From contig JARBJD010000154.1 of assembly GCA_033064195.1 (NCBI GenBank), forward strand, positions 62,001-126,000: a stretch of 64,000 bases of DNA, given 5' to 3'. Each line of letters starts with the position of its first letter. Within the stretch, counting starts at the first letter, position 1. Source of the stretch: Blattamonas nauphoetae (lineage: Eukaryota > Preaxostyla > Oxymonadida). The position numbers were made by a program, and so were the translations under genes. The notes below the pieces were generated by a model. The model saw only the letters and a program-made list of their open reading frames with translations, did not search any database and was not told the DNA's origin. Shown here piece after piece: positions 21,005 to 31,569 of this stretch.

Positions 21005-24000
21005 CTACTTCTTGCGTTGTGTTTTCCCTCCTGCGAAGACTTTTGGTTTGGCATGACGATGAGGTTGAATGCGGAGCTTCCCTCCCTCAGAATCTTCTCG
21101 TTTTTCTTCTGCCTGCTCCGCTGCTTCCCTTTCCATCTCTTCTCGTTCAGTCTCTTCTTCCTCTTCTCCAGACAGTGATTCGGTATCTTCGGGCTGAACA
21201 TCTTCTGGAACGTTGTGAAGACTGATAAAGTGGTTCTTGTTGCAGAATCCAATATTGATTTTAGGGACTTCAGGATCATCCCCAATCACATGAGGCGTAA
21301 TCACGTTTGGTGAGTACACAGCAATTCGTTTCTGGAGGATTCTCGACAGGTAAGGGAACTCGTGATATCCTCCCCATTGCCCGTCATCTCGTTGTCTCTC
21401 GATGTATTCCTCTGGCGAAAGTTGATCCGAGTCGTCATAGTGTCGTCTAAATTCATCGATGTCGGCCCACATAGCTTCTACCAATCGAGGTCTGATGTGA
21501 TTCACGAAGGCTGTCTTCTTGGCATCATATCCGAGATCTTTTCCGACATTAATTGAAGCACGTTCCAGATCATCATCTGTCAGTTGATCAAAGATTGCAT
21601 ACAGCCAGCAGTTTCCATCTCCTCGGACATTCACAACATTTTCAGGCCCAAATCGGTTTCTGAAGTATTGCAGATGGTCCAACTCCCTTCGGTACGGTGA
21701 TTGGTCGACGTGTAAGACAGGGAGCATCGACTGTGATGGGTCAGTGGATGGCCTCTTGTCGGGTTTGGAGGGGGAGTCATACTGTCCCCTGTCAGTTTTG
21801 TATCCTCTCTTCCGCTTCTTGTGGTCCTCGCCGATTTCGATGCCTGTTTCTTCATGAAGACATGTCTCTTTCTCCTCAACAGTCCCCGTATCAGCATCAA
21901 GAATGGAGTTTGTGGTCCCTAAAGAACTCAGTTCGAGAAGCACCATAAATAAACGTGTGATTATCTTCTCGTTCCCCGGTTTCTGCAGTTTCTGATGGCA
22001 CGCATCAATGAGCTCAGAAATTCTGTCAATAATGAGCTGGGGATTCACGCGAATGTCTTGTTGGACGATCGTGGGAATTGGAGTTTGAGAAGTTGAGTCA
22101 TTCCTGGCAATAGCCTTCATTGAGTTGCAGTACTGGCGTGTGGTGTCGTAGATGTACTCAAACGCTTTGGTCATATCGTCAATGTTGAGCTCCTCAATCT
22201 GTTCTTCTCGAGACTTGAATTGTGTGGTCATGGCTTGGATCTTCATGTCTCCGTCGTCCTTAAAGCTTGAATTCAGTTCGCGTTGAAAGTAGGCAACCCG
22301 ATTCTGATTACCCGTCCTCCAAGCGATTCGCAACTGCAAACTCAATCCTTCGTTCAGCAACTCCAAAAGATCGTTCTCCATCGTTGCCCATTGTGATTGG
22401 TTCGTTTGTTGCATGTCGATGCTGTGGGCACCTCGAAGAATACCCAGATACCATCTGAATCCGATCACATAATCTTGAATCTGTTGGAGATGGCTTTGGA
22501 GTGTGTAAAAAACGGGATTCAGGAGGATCGGCAGGTTTTGCCCTCCCTGAATCCATTGTTCCCAGTTGCGCCCGAAGCATGATCTCGCACTCGCTGTGAC
22601 CATTTTCAGTTCGTCAAACAAGCTCGAGACAGCTTTCGAATCTTTGCCGAGAGCGTGCATGAATTCACACTCCACCTCAGCCGTGTCATTCAGCTCCATG
22701 TGTTGCTTTGATTGAACTAAAAAAATTCTTGCTCTTTGGAGATCTCCAGTTTGGATAGCGAGTCGGGATCTCAGAAGGAGTCCTTTCGCCAACAAGCATG
22801 TCAGATGTGATTTCATGATCGCATCTCCACAGTTTTGGATTCGTCTGATCAACATGAGTTCATCTGCCTGAAGGGCAACAGACATATCGCCAGGAGGAGC
22901 CTTGCGATTCAGCAATTGCCAATAAGATTCGTATTCGATGCGTTTGGAACGGAGAGGATCTGTCGCTTCCTCCAGGCGAACAGTGATTGAGTATAATCCG
23001 GCATTTGCACCAGCAGGAAGCATGAATTGTGCATTGTGCGTGGGGTGTGTGATGTCAAAAGTTGGCAGATCATACTGCAATGATTTGAACAGTTGCTCAG
23101 CAAGCTGGATGGGTCTGTACTGGTTTGAATCATCTCGTACATAGCTCAATTTGCGCCGTTGAGTCCATATACAGTGTGCTTCGACGATCTCTGATTGATC
23201 ACTCAGATATCTTGACGACGACTGTGTGGAGGCAGCGTGATGAATGTCATCATTTGGTGTTGATTCAGTTCCCCTTATTGCTGATTTGAGTGGAGGTAAA
23301 GGGAATCGATAGACATCTGGATTTCCAGGGAGTTCGTTCTGATGTGTGATCTGCAGATAATCCTTTTGATGGGAAGGAGATGGTTCTGTGTGCCGCAATC
23401 CACCGTTCACCTTCTTGTGTTGCAAGACAGATGGATCTGAAACGAAATCAACAGATATCTCTTCTTCTTTCTGTGTTTGAGGATGCGTCTTTTTGCCTTT
23501 CTGTTTGTTTTTCTTTTCCGAAGGTGGAATATGTATTGTGAGATGGATGCGTTCTTCGGTTGACTCGATGTCCTGTTTGCTTGAACGATCCAGATCACCA
23601 ATCAGTTTTCGCTTTGTTTTGATTGCGGGGATACAGTTGTTCATCGCTGAACAATAATGATCCGGAAAGTTCTCCGTGACGAGTAATCCGCAGTAAGCAC
23701 AGCGGACTGCATGTGGATTGTGGCTAACTGCCAGATCAAGGTATCGAGCCAGGATTGGAGCAGAGCTTGCTGTCATTGGAGGTTTTCTAACATCACCAAC
23801 CTCAAAATCTCCTGTTGTTTCGAACTGTGCAATCCATATGTTCTGCTCTGGAATGAACGACCGGAGCTTGTCAGTATTGTTGAGCTGGAAGCCGTGATAG
23901 TGAAGTTCATCTTTGGGGACGATGAATGACGGGAAGATTTGGACTCGTTTCAAACTGTACACTTTTGACAGGATGGAGCACCATTTCTTCATCAGGTGCA

Positions 24001-26248
24001 CACCGTCGTCAGAGATGTCGTAAGTGGATCCAGTCTTCCCTTGGAGAAAAAAGACACCGAGCGAATGCAGCACATGTGCAGTCTTACTGCGCCTGAACAT
24101 CAGAAGGATTGAATCAAAGCCTGTGTTTTGTTCACAATCCGGGACGAGGTGAGTTGTGATGACCTGCATTTGATTTGAATCGAGACGACGTTTTCCAGTG
24201 ACATTAGCTGTGTCTGTGTCTGGCTCTTCAAATCCTTCGATTGGAGGCAAAATAGAAGACAGGGCATCTTGGTGAAGACAATGCTCGAAGAGGTAATTCC
24301 ATCGTGGGTTGTACGCCCGAGCCTCGTGTTTGTGGAGAGTTTCAGGATCTGGAAGTGTAACTCTTTCAATACTCGATGCAGCACTCATTATTTGAAGAAG
24401 GCAGTATTGCGTTTTGGGGAACAAAACAGGCATTTGGGAGTGGTTCAGTGATCCAGGTTGTCTCAGTTCGAGGAATTTGAGTCCTTTTTCGACAGCACTC
24501 AAGTAAAACCTTTCATGTTTGGCGTCTTTGATCTCTGTATTCACATCCGTGTCTCCGCGTGAGGCAAGATTGAGTTCCATGGCTTCGTTATTCCTTCTGG
24601 TTGTTCTTTGTTGCACGATTCGGAGCGAGTCATGTGTCGCATGTTGTGTGAACCAGTTCATCGGATCAAATTGTGGAGAAGAGGAGTGGATGTAACGATG
24701 AGACGTTACAGGCCCAGAATTTACTGTGAGTGGATTGAATACATGCATTGGAATCATTCCTTGCTTGCAGATGGAGTGCTGTGCTCTCATCATCATCGAG
24801 TGTGGAGTCGTGTCGAATTTATTGGGACACGGAATGGCATTGAACATGTGGATCACTTCTGGGAACAAGAGTGTCGGCACGTTGTACAGTATCGTCGGGG
24901 CCATCTCCTGTTTGGGCAGTGTTATCTTTTCCCATCTTTCCTTGACGGGAGATGTCAGGAGTACAACATGTTCACAGTCAGGAATGTTTGAGCCGTGAAG
25001 AATTAAGCTGCAGGAAGAAGGAGAAAGGTGAAGAAAGGAGTGAAGATACTCGTCCACAATGTGCCATTTCGATCCTCGAAGTCGATTCTCAATTTGATTT
25101 TTGTGGTTCACAAAGAGCTTGAAGAAGTGTGGGAAGAAATGGATGCTTGGCACCATCAGTTGTCCGATTGGGATTTGTGATGAGAACAACTTCTGAGGGT
25201 TATAGGTTTCTTCTTCTGTTTCCAATGGGAGAGACATGATGACGTCGTAAGTGTAGCAGAATGTATCTCTGTGAATGCGTTCTGGTTGACGGTTCTTTCT
25301 GTTGATTGTGATGGATGCTCCCCCGATTGGGGCCAATGGACTGTCTTTATTTGATTGTTCGACAAAATCACAAGGAACCGGAAGTTTGTTGTTGGTCTTT
25401 CGATCAATTTTATGGTTGATCGGATTCCGATTCAAGAAGATGAATGATGGTTCACCTTTTCGCGCTGTTTTAATCTCCTTAAAAAATGGAAATTGAAGAA
25501 AGGAACAAACATTGACCCCAAGACTCAGAGTCAAAGCGATTAGTGGCATTCGAATCGCTGATTTCCCAATCCCAGGTGTTCCAGTCACAATATGATAGAA
25601 GGCTGTATTCATCACTTGCTTGGAATATATTTTGGCATATCTATTGGCGTTGAAGAGAATGTGAGAAAACAACGAGTATGTTGATGGACGAAAGAGAAGG
25701 TCGATAGGCAGTTTGAGAAAATTGTTGTCGTCTTTCAATGTATTGATAGACTTGTACATATAATTGGCTTTGTTGAAGGGCTTCACATGTTTTGTGTTTT
25801 CTTCAAAATTCGGGATTTCAGTTTGGTGGAGTGGAACGATTGATGAATCAATCGAAATTTGGAGATTTCTGAATATCATTTGAGCATCGTTCTCATACGT
25901 TTTCAGTTCTTCGTTCGCAACAGTACGTTTCAACTCCAAAGCTCTACGGAAGGCAACATATAGTCGAGTAAATTCCTGAGAATCAAATGTTCGGTTGCGA
26001 TCCAACAACAATCTGTTAAATGGAGAGAAACTCAGATTAACTGATTCTGTGACTTGTTTAGGAAGTGATTCATAGGCTTTTTCAAATTGGCTGAATTTCT
26101 TCTGTATGTCCTCGTCGTTGGCCAAACATTTGCCACTCGGCATTGGTGATGCAGCTGCCTTAACGACGAGATTGTTGAGACCATCGAGTATGGTCAAGAC
26201 ATGAGAGATGAGGTGAATGTCGTTCTCATTAAGCTCTGGTTGATTCAT
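21005..26248 (-). CDS. P-loop NTPase - OTU peptidase fusion, 1747 residues
   Basis: A single uninterrupted frame. A Walker A motif (TGTPGIGKS, residues 223-230) is followed by a segment like the RHS NTPase, with HVVLLTSPVKERW further on. Near residue 850-870 a Cys/His cluster (RCAYCGLL, DHYC) may bind zinc. A long helical middle part follows. The C-terminus carries an OTU cysteine-peptidase domain, about 1535-1680: RGDGNCWLYAIF with the catalytic Asp-Gly-Asn-Cys (Cys about 1546) and NKNHFISLH with the His (about 1672). OTU enzymes cut ubiquitin chains, so a deubiquitinase activity is expected. The acidic-basic tail ends in GKTQRKK. It diverges from RHS-like copy B and has a truncated sister at 9893-11900. 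Confidence 0.8.
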   Translation of the reverse strand: MNQPELNENDIHLISHVLTILDGLNNLVVKAAASPMPSGKCLANDEDIQKKFSQFEKAYESLPKQVTESVNLSFSPFNRLLLDRNRTFDSQEFTRLYVAFRRALELKRTVANEELKTYENDAQMIFRNLQISIDSSIVPLHQTEIPNFEENTKHVKPFNKANYMYKSINTLKDDNNFLKLPIDLLFRPSTYSLFSHILFNANRYAKIYSKQVMNTAFYHIVTGTPGIGKSAIRMPLIALTLSLGVNVCSFLQFPFFKEIKTARKGEPSFIFLNRNPINHKIDRKTNNKLPVPCDFVEQSNKDSPLAPIGGASITINRKNRQPERIHRDTFCYTYDVIMSLPLETEEETYNPQKLFSSQIPIGQLMVPSIHFFPHFFKLFVNHKNQIENRLRGSKWHIVDEYLHSFLHLSPSSCSLILHGSNIPDCEHVVLLTSPVKERWEKITLPKQEMAPTILYNVPTLLFPEVIHMFNAIPCPNKFDTTPHSMMMRAQHSICKQGMIPMHVFNPLTVNSGPVTSHRYIHSSSPQFDPMNWFTQHATHDSLRIVQQRTTRRNNEAMELNLASRGDTDVNTEIKDAKHERFYLSAVEKGLKFLELRQPGSLNHSQMPVLFPKTQYCLLQIMSAASSIERVTLPDPETLHKHEARAYNPRWNYLFEHCLHQDALSSILPPIEGFEEPDTDTANVTGKRRLDSNQMQVITTHLVPDCEQNTGFDSILLMFRRSKTAHVLHSLGVFFLQGKTGSTYDISDDGVHLMKKWCSILSKVYSLKRVQIFPSFIVPKDELHYHGFQLNNTDKLRSFIPEQNIWIAQFETTGDFEVGDVRKPPMTASSAPILARYLDLAVSHNPHAVRCAYCGLLVTENFPDHYCSAMNNCIPAIKTKRKLIGDLDRSSKQDIESTEERIHLTIHIPPSEKKNKQKGKKTHPQTQKEEEISVDFVSDPSVLQHKKVNGGLRHTEPSPSHQKDYLQITHQNELPGNPDVYRFPLPPLKSAIRGTESTPNDDIHHAASTQSSSRYLSDQSEIVEAHCIWTQRRKLSYVRDDSNQYRPIQLAEQLFKSLQYDLPTFDITHPTHNAQFMLPAGANAGLYSITVRLEEATDPLRSKRIEYESYWQLLNRKAPPGDMSVALQADELMLIRRIQNCGDAIMKSHLTCLLAKGLLLRSRLAIQTGDLQRARIFLVQSKQHMELNDTAEVECEFMHALGKDSKAVSSLFDELKMVTASARSCFGRNWEQWIQGGQNLPILLNPVFYTLQSHLQQIQDYVIGFRWYLGILRGAHSIDMQQTNQSQWATMENDLLELLNEGLSLQLRIAWRTGNQNRVAYFQRELNSSFKDDGDMKIQAMTTQFKSREEQIEELNIDDMTKAFEYIYDTTRQYCNSMKAIARNDSTSQTPIPTIVQQDIRVNPQLIIDRISELIDACHQKLQKPGNEKIITRLFMVLLELSSLGTTNSILDADTGTVEEKETCLHEETGIEIGEDHKKRKRGYKTDRGQYDSPSKPDKRPSTDPSQSMLPVLHVDQSPYRRELDHLQYFRNRFGPENVVNVRGDGNCWLYAIFDQLTDDDLERASINVGKDLGYDAKKTAFVNHIRPRLVEAMWADIDEFRRHYDDSDQLSPEEYIERQRDDGQWGGYHEFPYLSRILQKRIAVYSPNVITPHVIGDDPEVPKINIGFCNKNHFISLHNVPEDVQPEDTESLSGEEEEETEREEMEREAAEQAEEKREDSEGGKLRIQPHRHAKPKVFAGGKTQRKK

Positions 26249-26416
26249 TGAAGGGTGATTCGGTCGAAAGGTTGTTTATTGTCTGGTTTTGGATTCCTCC
26301 GGATGACAACGTTTTTTCGACAAAGCAAGTCAAAGGAAATCGCCCATGAAACATTCCACACTTCACTCTCAACTCTCGTCTCCGACAACCCCAGGGTCAA
26401 TTTCAAATCCTAATCG
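26249..26416. promoter_or_regulatory. Divergent spacer between NTPase-OTU and RHS-like copy B
   Basis: The two genes start 168 bp apart on opposite strands, so a shared promoter region is likely. No clear motif is visible. Inference from arrangement only. Confidence 0.4.
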
Positions 26417-28955
26417 ATGTTTCGATTTCTGTGTGAGCGTTCACAATTCATGTTTTCACGGAAGCTTCGACTTCGCATCCTTGTCATTCCGGAAAGTGAT
26501 TCAATTCGAGAAGTTAGAATTGATCCACCAAAAACACTCAAAGGATTGATCAAGGAACTAGCAAACACTCTGGACGCTCTCTTCCAAGGTCTCACTCTCC
26601 TATTTCCATCCATACCCCCACAAGACGCCAACGTTCAAAGGCCATCAGATAGAACTAAAGGACCGGGAATTGTCACAGCTCATGCAAATGATGTGAATGG
26701 TACACGATGGAAGAGTCTGGTTGGTGAATGGGGATGCGAGTACACATACGATGTGGAGGTGGATGACTTGCTGAGTTGTTGGCCGGTTCTTGACGATGGT
26801 ACTGGCATGGCACCACTCACTGTGATCAAGGTGGAAGATAATGGCTCAGTGTCGCCTCGCGTGAATAACCTCTGGCTGGATGCATCATTGAAACCATTTC
26901 AAATGATGTTCCGTTTGTATTACACGAAACTTGACCACCGCTGTCTCAACTTGCCAGTTGCTGAAAAACAGTTAGATGAAGAACAGACAGTTTATGTCAG
27001 AGATTGCTGGGAAGTCTTTGCAAAGGGTGTTATCAGAAAATTTGCAAAAATGAGCAAGTTTGAACCACCGACGCAACCCCCGAATCCGAATTTTCCATTT
27101 CTGCCTGACTTTCGAGAAGCACCAGACCGACTCACTCAAGAGGAGATCAATGCTGTCCCGCGGGATCTCCTTGCTTCGATTCGGCAGACTCCAAGTTGGA
27201 TTGAAACCACAGACCTCATGACGCGATTTGAAAGAAGATTATCTGGAGATGATGACATAAATTCAGTTTTCCTGAATGGTCAGCCCGGAACAGGAATGTC
27301 ACAGATGTTGGTGTATTTGATTTATCGTCTGATGCACTCTTTGGAGAAAGTGGTGTGTTTTCTGAATCTTTTCATGTTGCCAGGCCATCTTGTACACTCC
27401 CTTCGAAATGTCGAAAGTGATCACGATCCTGATTGATCACACCAATCCGACGACCCCAATCAATGTTCGAGTGCACGATTCGTCATTTGCAGAAGATAGT
27501 TTCATTGGAGCTCATCCGTATGTGATCCGAATTGTGGATTCGGAAGATCCATTCAAAGATTCAAACATGAACGATATCTTCACCGTCTTTGCCGCCTCTC
27601 CGAAGATATTTGAAGATATCACAACTGAAATGCAGAGAGCTGAACTGCGTCTCGAGACCACTTACCCCCTCTGGGGAAAGGACGAATTCCTGACGATGCT
27701 GATTCGAGTGGGAAAAACAGATCCTCGCTTCTGGCGTCACTCCCTCCGTGTACTGAAACTTTGTGAGATGCATCCATTGGTGGTCAAGCTTCTGGGGGCA
27801 CATGGTCAATACATCCCAAATCCAGCCGATAGAGAGGAAGCCTCTGTGATGATGAACGTGATCGACGTGTTTGGGCTGACGCCACGCATGCTCGGCAAGC
27901 GTGTGGCCGGCGCGTTCCTTGACATGATGAGGGCTTTGGAATATTGGAACTTCCTGTCAAGTAAAATAGACAATGCAGTGAATATTAGTCATCTCATCTT
28001 CAAGGAAGGGAAAAAACCGATCAGCTTGTTTGCGACCAGACTTCTCGCTATGCTACAAAAGCTGAGGTCAGCAGCTTTTCTCGAAATCCTGCACAACAGT
28101 GAACTGGAAGAAAGATTAAGAGAACAGATGCTCAGATCGAAAGTGAACAATGAACTGTTGGTTTCACGTGCGAAGTTGACTGTGTTCTCGGCGATGCCCA
28201 ACCGGTTTCGTTCGTTCATGTTTCAGCTTCCTGTGATTGGCCATCAAGCCAAAACGGAGGACGAGATTCTGTCTCGCAGATCGACCGCCTTCCGAATCCT
28301 CACCGATGTGTTCTACCACGAAACCACATACGATGCACAAGCCCGTCACAACTGCAGACATTGGAGGGGGATCGATTCCTTCGTCTATCTCCAGGAACAG
28401 ACTCCCAGTGTGAATGAGGATGTACAAACCGTCCACACTCTGTACACTTTCAAAAGCACTCTCAGCAACACTCCAAATCCATGCAACACAGTTCTCATCG
28501 ATGCGATACGAGACAAGATTGCTGGACAGCAGAAAGTCGAACAAGCGGATATCAATGTGTTCTTCCTGTGGATTGTCCTCGCAGAGCATGTGGGCTCCTT
28601 TCGGAATGTGATGCAGCGTGACGACCTCTCCACACAATTGCCTGTCAACACTGGAGTTGTTTCGGTCAGCGATCTCCTCGTCACCGAGTCGCCCGATTTC
28701 AGAGGAATGGCCGATGTCAATCTTTCGGAGTTCAGAGAAATGAAACAATTCATCGCGACTTCGGAAGAGTTCATCGATTGCTTCACCGAACCGACCTTCT
28801 GCCCTCCTCTGCCGAATGTGGAAAGTGTGCTGATTCGTGAGCCAGGCTCGACGATCAACTCCAACTTGTCTGAGTTCGTGGCCACTTTGGAGAACACACA
28901 TCTGAGCAACCTTCAGCCCTCCTCTGTCCAATCTGGACCGTTGTCTTGTTTCTAA
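26417..28955 (+). CDS. Crinkler/RHS-like P-loop protein, copy B, looks whole
   Basis: Two exons joined by a 34-nt intron at 27350-27383, at the same place as in copy A, give about 834 residues. The N-terminal ubiquitin-like header (RKLRLRILVIP, KTLKGLIKEL) and the P-loop region (about residues 284-292) align with copy A, but the P-loop departs from consensus, so NTP binding may be weakened. The C-terminal third differs from copy A and matches broken copy C. An internal ATG at 26450 is an alternative start. It is divergent from the NTPase-OTU gene. Function is unknown; nuclear or effector roles known for relatives are not shown here. Confidence 0.65.
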
Positions 28956-29152
28956 ACTGGCCTCGGAGAAACCGTGCATCATCGCCGAGGTTTTCGTCAT
29001 GGAGAACGAAGATCTGTCCGCCGAGAATGAGCAATTAATCCTCTTCATTCATTTCACCTGTCCCAGTTCATATTTCCATTGCAGACATTTTGAAAAGGCA
29101 GTATCATCAAACCAGACAATAATGATGTTCGTGCAAATGATCACCAAACGAA

Positions 29153-31476
29153 TCAATTGCGAGGGATATTACACGCATAGGCTCGAAGGAGCTTTCTCGA
29201 CCGAATCACAGCCGCAGAAACTCCAGTTGAAGCGTTGCGCATTGGTTGTGCTTCCAAAACGTTCTGTTGGCCCTCCGCTTGCAGTAAAGACAGCCAAGCC
29301 TGATGGCTGTGTTTGAGGTGCCCCTTGCTGCGCCATTCGTCGAGAGCATCCTTCAGATACTCAAACATCCAGTCTGCATTCACGTTGTCCTGCTCCTCGA
29401 CGAGAAACCCAACCAACGCAGTGGGAACATGGAGTGCACGCATCGTGGCCTCGATCGAGGGGTCGAGAGGGGCGAGCTGGTTGAGCTTGAGAAGCAGGAA
29501 GCCAATCTGACTGCGCAGGTCGATGTCGGAGACGAGGTGCTGGCTGCGGAACACAAACTGCATGTATTCGAAAGACGGAAGGACAACGCGAGCGAAGAGT
29601 TGCTCGTTCATCGTTGCACGCTTGTTCGGGCCTTCGATGCCGAGAGCGTCGACGTTTGCGTTGGCAGCGAGCCAGAGAGTGTTGTTGATGGTGTCGAGGA
29701 GAGCGATGTGGATGGCAGTGTCGGTGAGTGGGTGCGTGTGGGGCTGTGTCACGTCGACGATGGTTGGGATGATGTCTGTGCAGAAGAGCTGATACCGCTG
29801 CCGCTCCGAGCCGTACGAGAGAGCATCCACCAGCTGGACAATCCGACTTTGGATGGACGGATGGCCGAGTGTGAGGAGATCGTGCAGGCGGAACGAGAGG
29901 GCGTCAGGCTCAGCCTCTGCGTGTGTGTGTATGAGGGTGGAGGAGGGAGGCGAATCGGGGAATGAGTGCGTGCGGAGATAATCCCGCGCGAAGGTGGTCT
30001 CGGGGACGCGGGCGAGGAGGGAGAGGAGATCGGAGATGATCTGCGTGAGGGCGGTGTCGGGAGGGTTGGGGTTGTGGGCGGTGGGAAGCGGAGGGAGGTT
30101 GGAGGAGAGCAGCATGATCCACCTTCCGATCCAACTGAAGGGATTGAGCTCGAACAGTGTCTGAGACAGCGAGGTGAGAAAGAGAGGAAGATACCGTTCG
30201 AAGGAGTGGGTCCTTTTCGGCTGCTCGGAGGAGGATTTTCAGAAGATACAGCAGGCAGTCTGTGTTGTCGTGGAAGGCAGCGAGGTGCGGGGCGAGCGTG
30301 TCCTCGTCCAACCCAGCAGCGAGAATCTTGTCGATCCGGTCTCGGCACTCTTCGGTGAGGACGAGTGCAATCTGTCCAATCCGAGTTGGGACGGGCGAAC
30401 CTGTGTCGTCGAGCATGAAAGGAATTTCTTCAACGAAGAAGCACTCGCGAGCAACAGGGTTTCGGAGGATGATTTCGTAGGACAGCCGAAGGACGAGAGC
30501 CAGACGGCTGACAGGGACGACGGCGACGAAGGGACGGAGGCTGCGGAAGAGGGTGGAGGAGAGCTTGCACTGCGAGACGACGGAGAGGCAGTGGAAGACA
30601 GCATCGAAAAGAGGAGAGAGCTCTTCAACAGAAAGACACAAATGGGTGAGGGATTGGGCGGTGGTTGTTGTGTGTTGGAGGATAAACTCGAGAGACGTGG
30701 AGAGTGCAGGGAGGAGACCATTTTTGACGAGTGACTGTCTTGCTTCGACAGAGGATTCCGAGACAGATGAAAGACAAGCCCATGCCTTGAACAATTAGGA
30801 AACAATCTTGGCACACTTTGATAGAAAGAGGCACAGTGTGGTCGTCCGGGATGCTTTTCTCCAAAAAGAAGGAGATCAGAGTGGGATAGGCATCGGCGGG
30901 GAGGCCAAAATCAATTCCACGAACTGAATTCAATGATTATGAGAAAATAATACTGAGGAGAGCGAACACGTCTAACAGAGAACTCTGAGAACTGTGATGA
31001 GTAAGAACTTACAAACAATGATAGCTGGTTCAGAAACGGTGAGTGAATATTGCATAATCCGGTCAAGCTCTCGAGAGTACACATGAGAGATGAATGACTG
31101 GCTTGAACCTCCAACATATGAGAAAAAGAGAGAGTTGATACCATGAAGGATGGTTTGAATCGTATCAAGAGATGATAATTGAACATCATGATTTGAATTA
31201 AATATAGAAAATAGTAGAGTGTCCAGTCGATCAATCTAAAGATACATTAACCATCATGGAATGAAGAATGATGAGGATGACAACCTCACGTTGTTCGTCG
31301 AGAGTAAGAATTATTGGTTCTTCAATGGGCATTGTGAGGAGTTCAATCTCTGTATCATCTTGGTTCATGGAGTATGGAATAGAGTTGGGGTCGGATGATG
31401 TGGCGAAGAGATGAAGATCTACCCGCAATCTATTGAAACTCTGATCCAACTGAAATAATAAAGTGATAGAATCCAT
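29153..31476 (-). CDS. Helical-repeat (ARM-like) protein, unrecognised
   Basis: Five exons with introns at 31236-31284 (49 nt), 30924-31012 (89), 30786-30816 (31) and 30161-30194 (34) sum to 707 codons. Junctions read smoothly: TLDEQRE to IDRLDTLLFS, PLSIK to AWACLSSVSES, and DPLLRT to LFELNPFSWIG. The sequence is made of repeated amphipathic helices with ARM-like spacing (LVKNGLLPALSTSLEFIL). No importin signature or known family is recognised. I chose the start at 31476 because upstream ATGs lie in AT-rich non-coding sequence. It ends about 200 bp from RHS-like copy B, convergent with it. Confidence 0.65.
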
Positions 31477-31569
31477 TTTAGCCGGTCCTCTAAAGGTACA
31501 TGTTGCCGAAAAATATGAACAATGAGTGAAATGGATGAGAAGAAGGAATATATTAAAGAAAGAAAACAA

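Noticed and set aside
28164-29048. 294-residue minus-strand frame
   Set aside because: Antisense to RHS-like copy B; the same shadow occurs opposite copy C.
31236-31251. A 16-nt intron in the helical-repeat gene
   Set aside because: It would keep the frame, but a 49-nt intron with the same acceptor fits the size range here.
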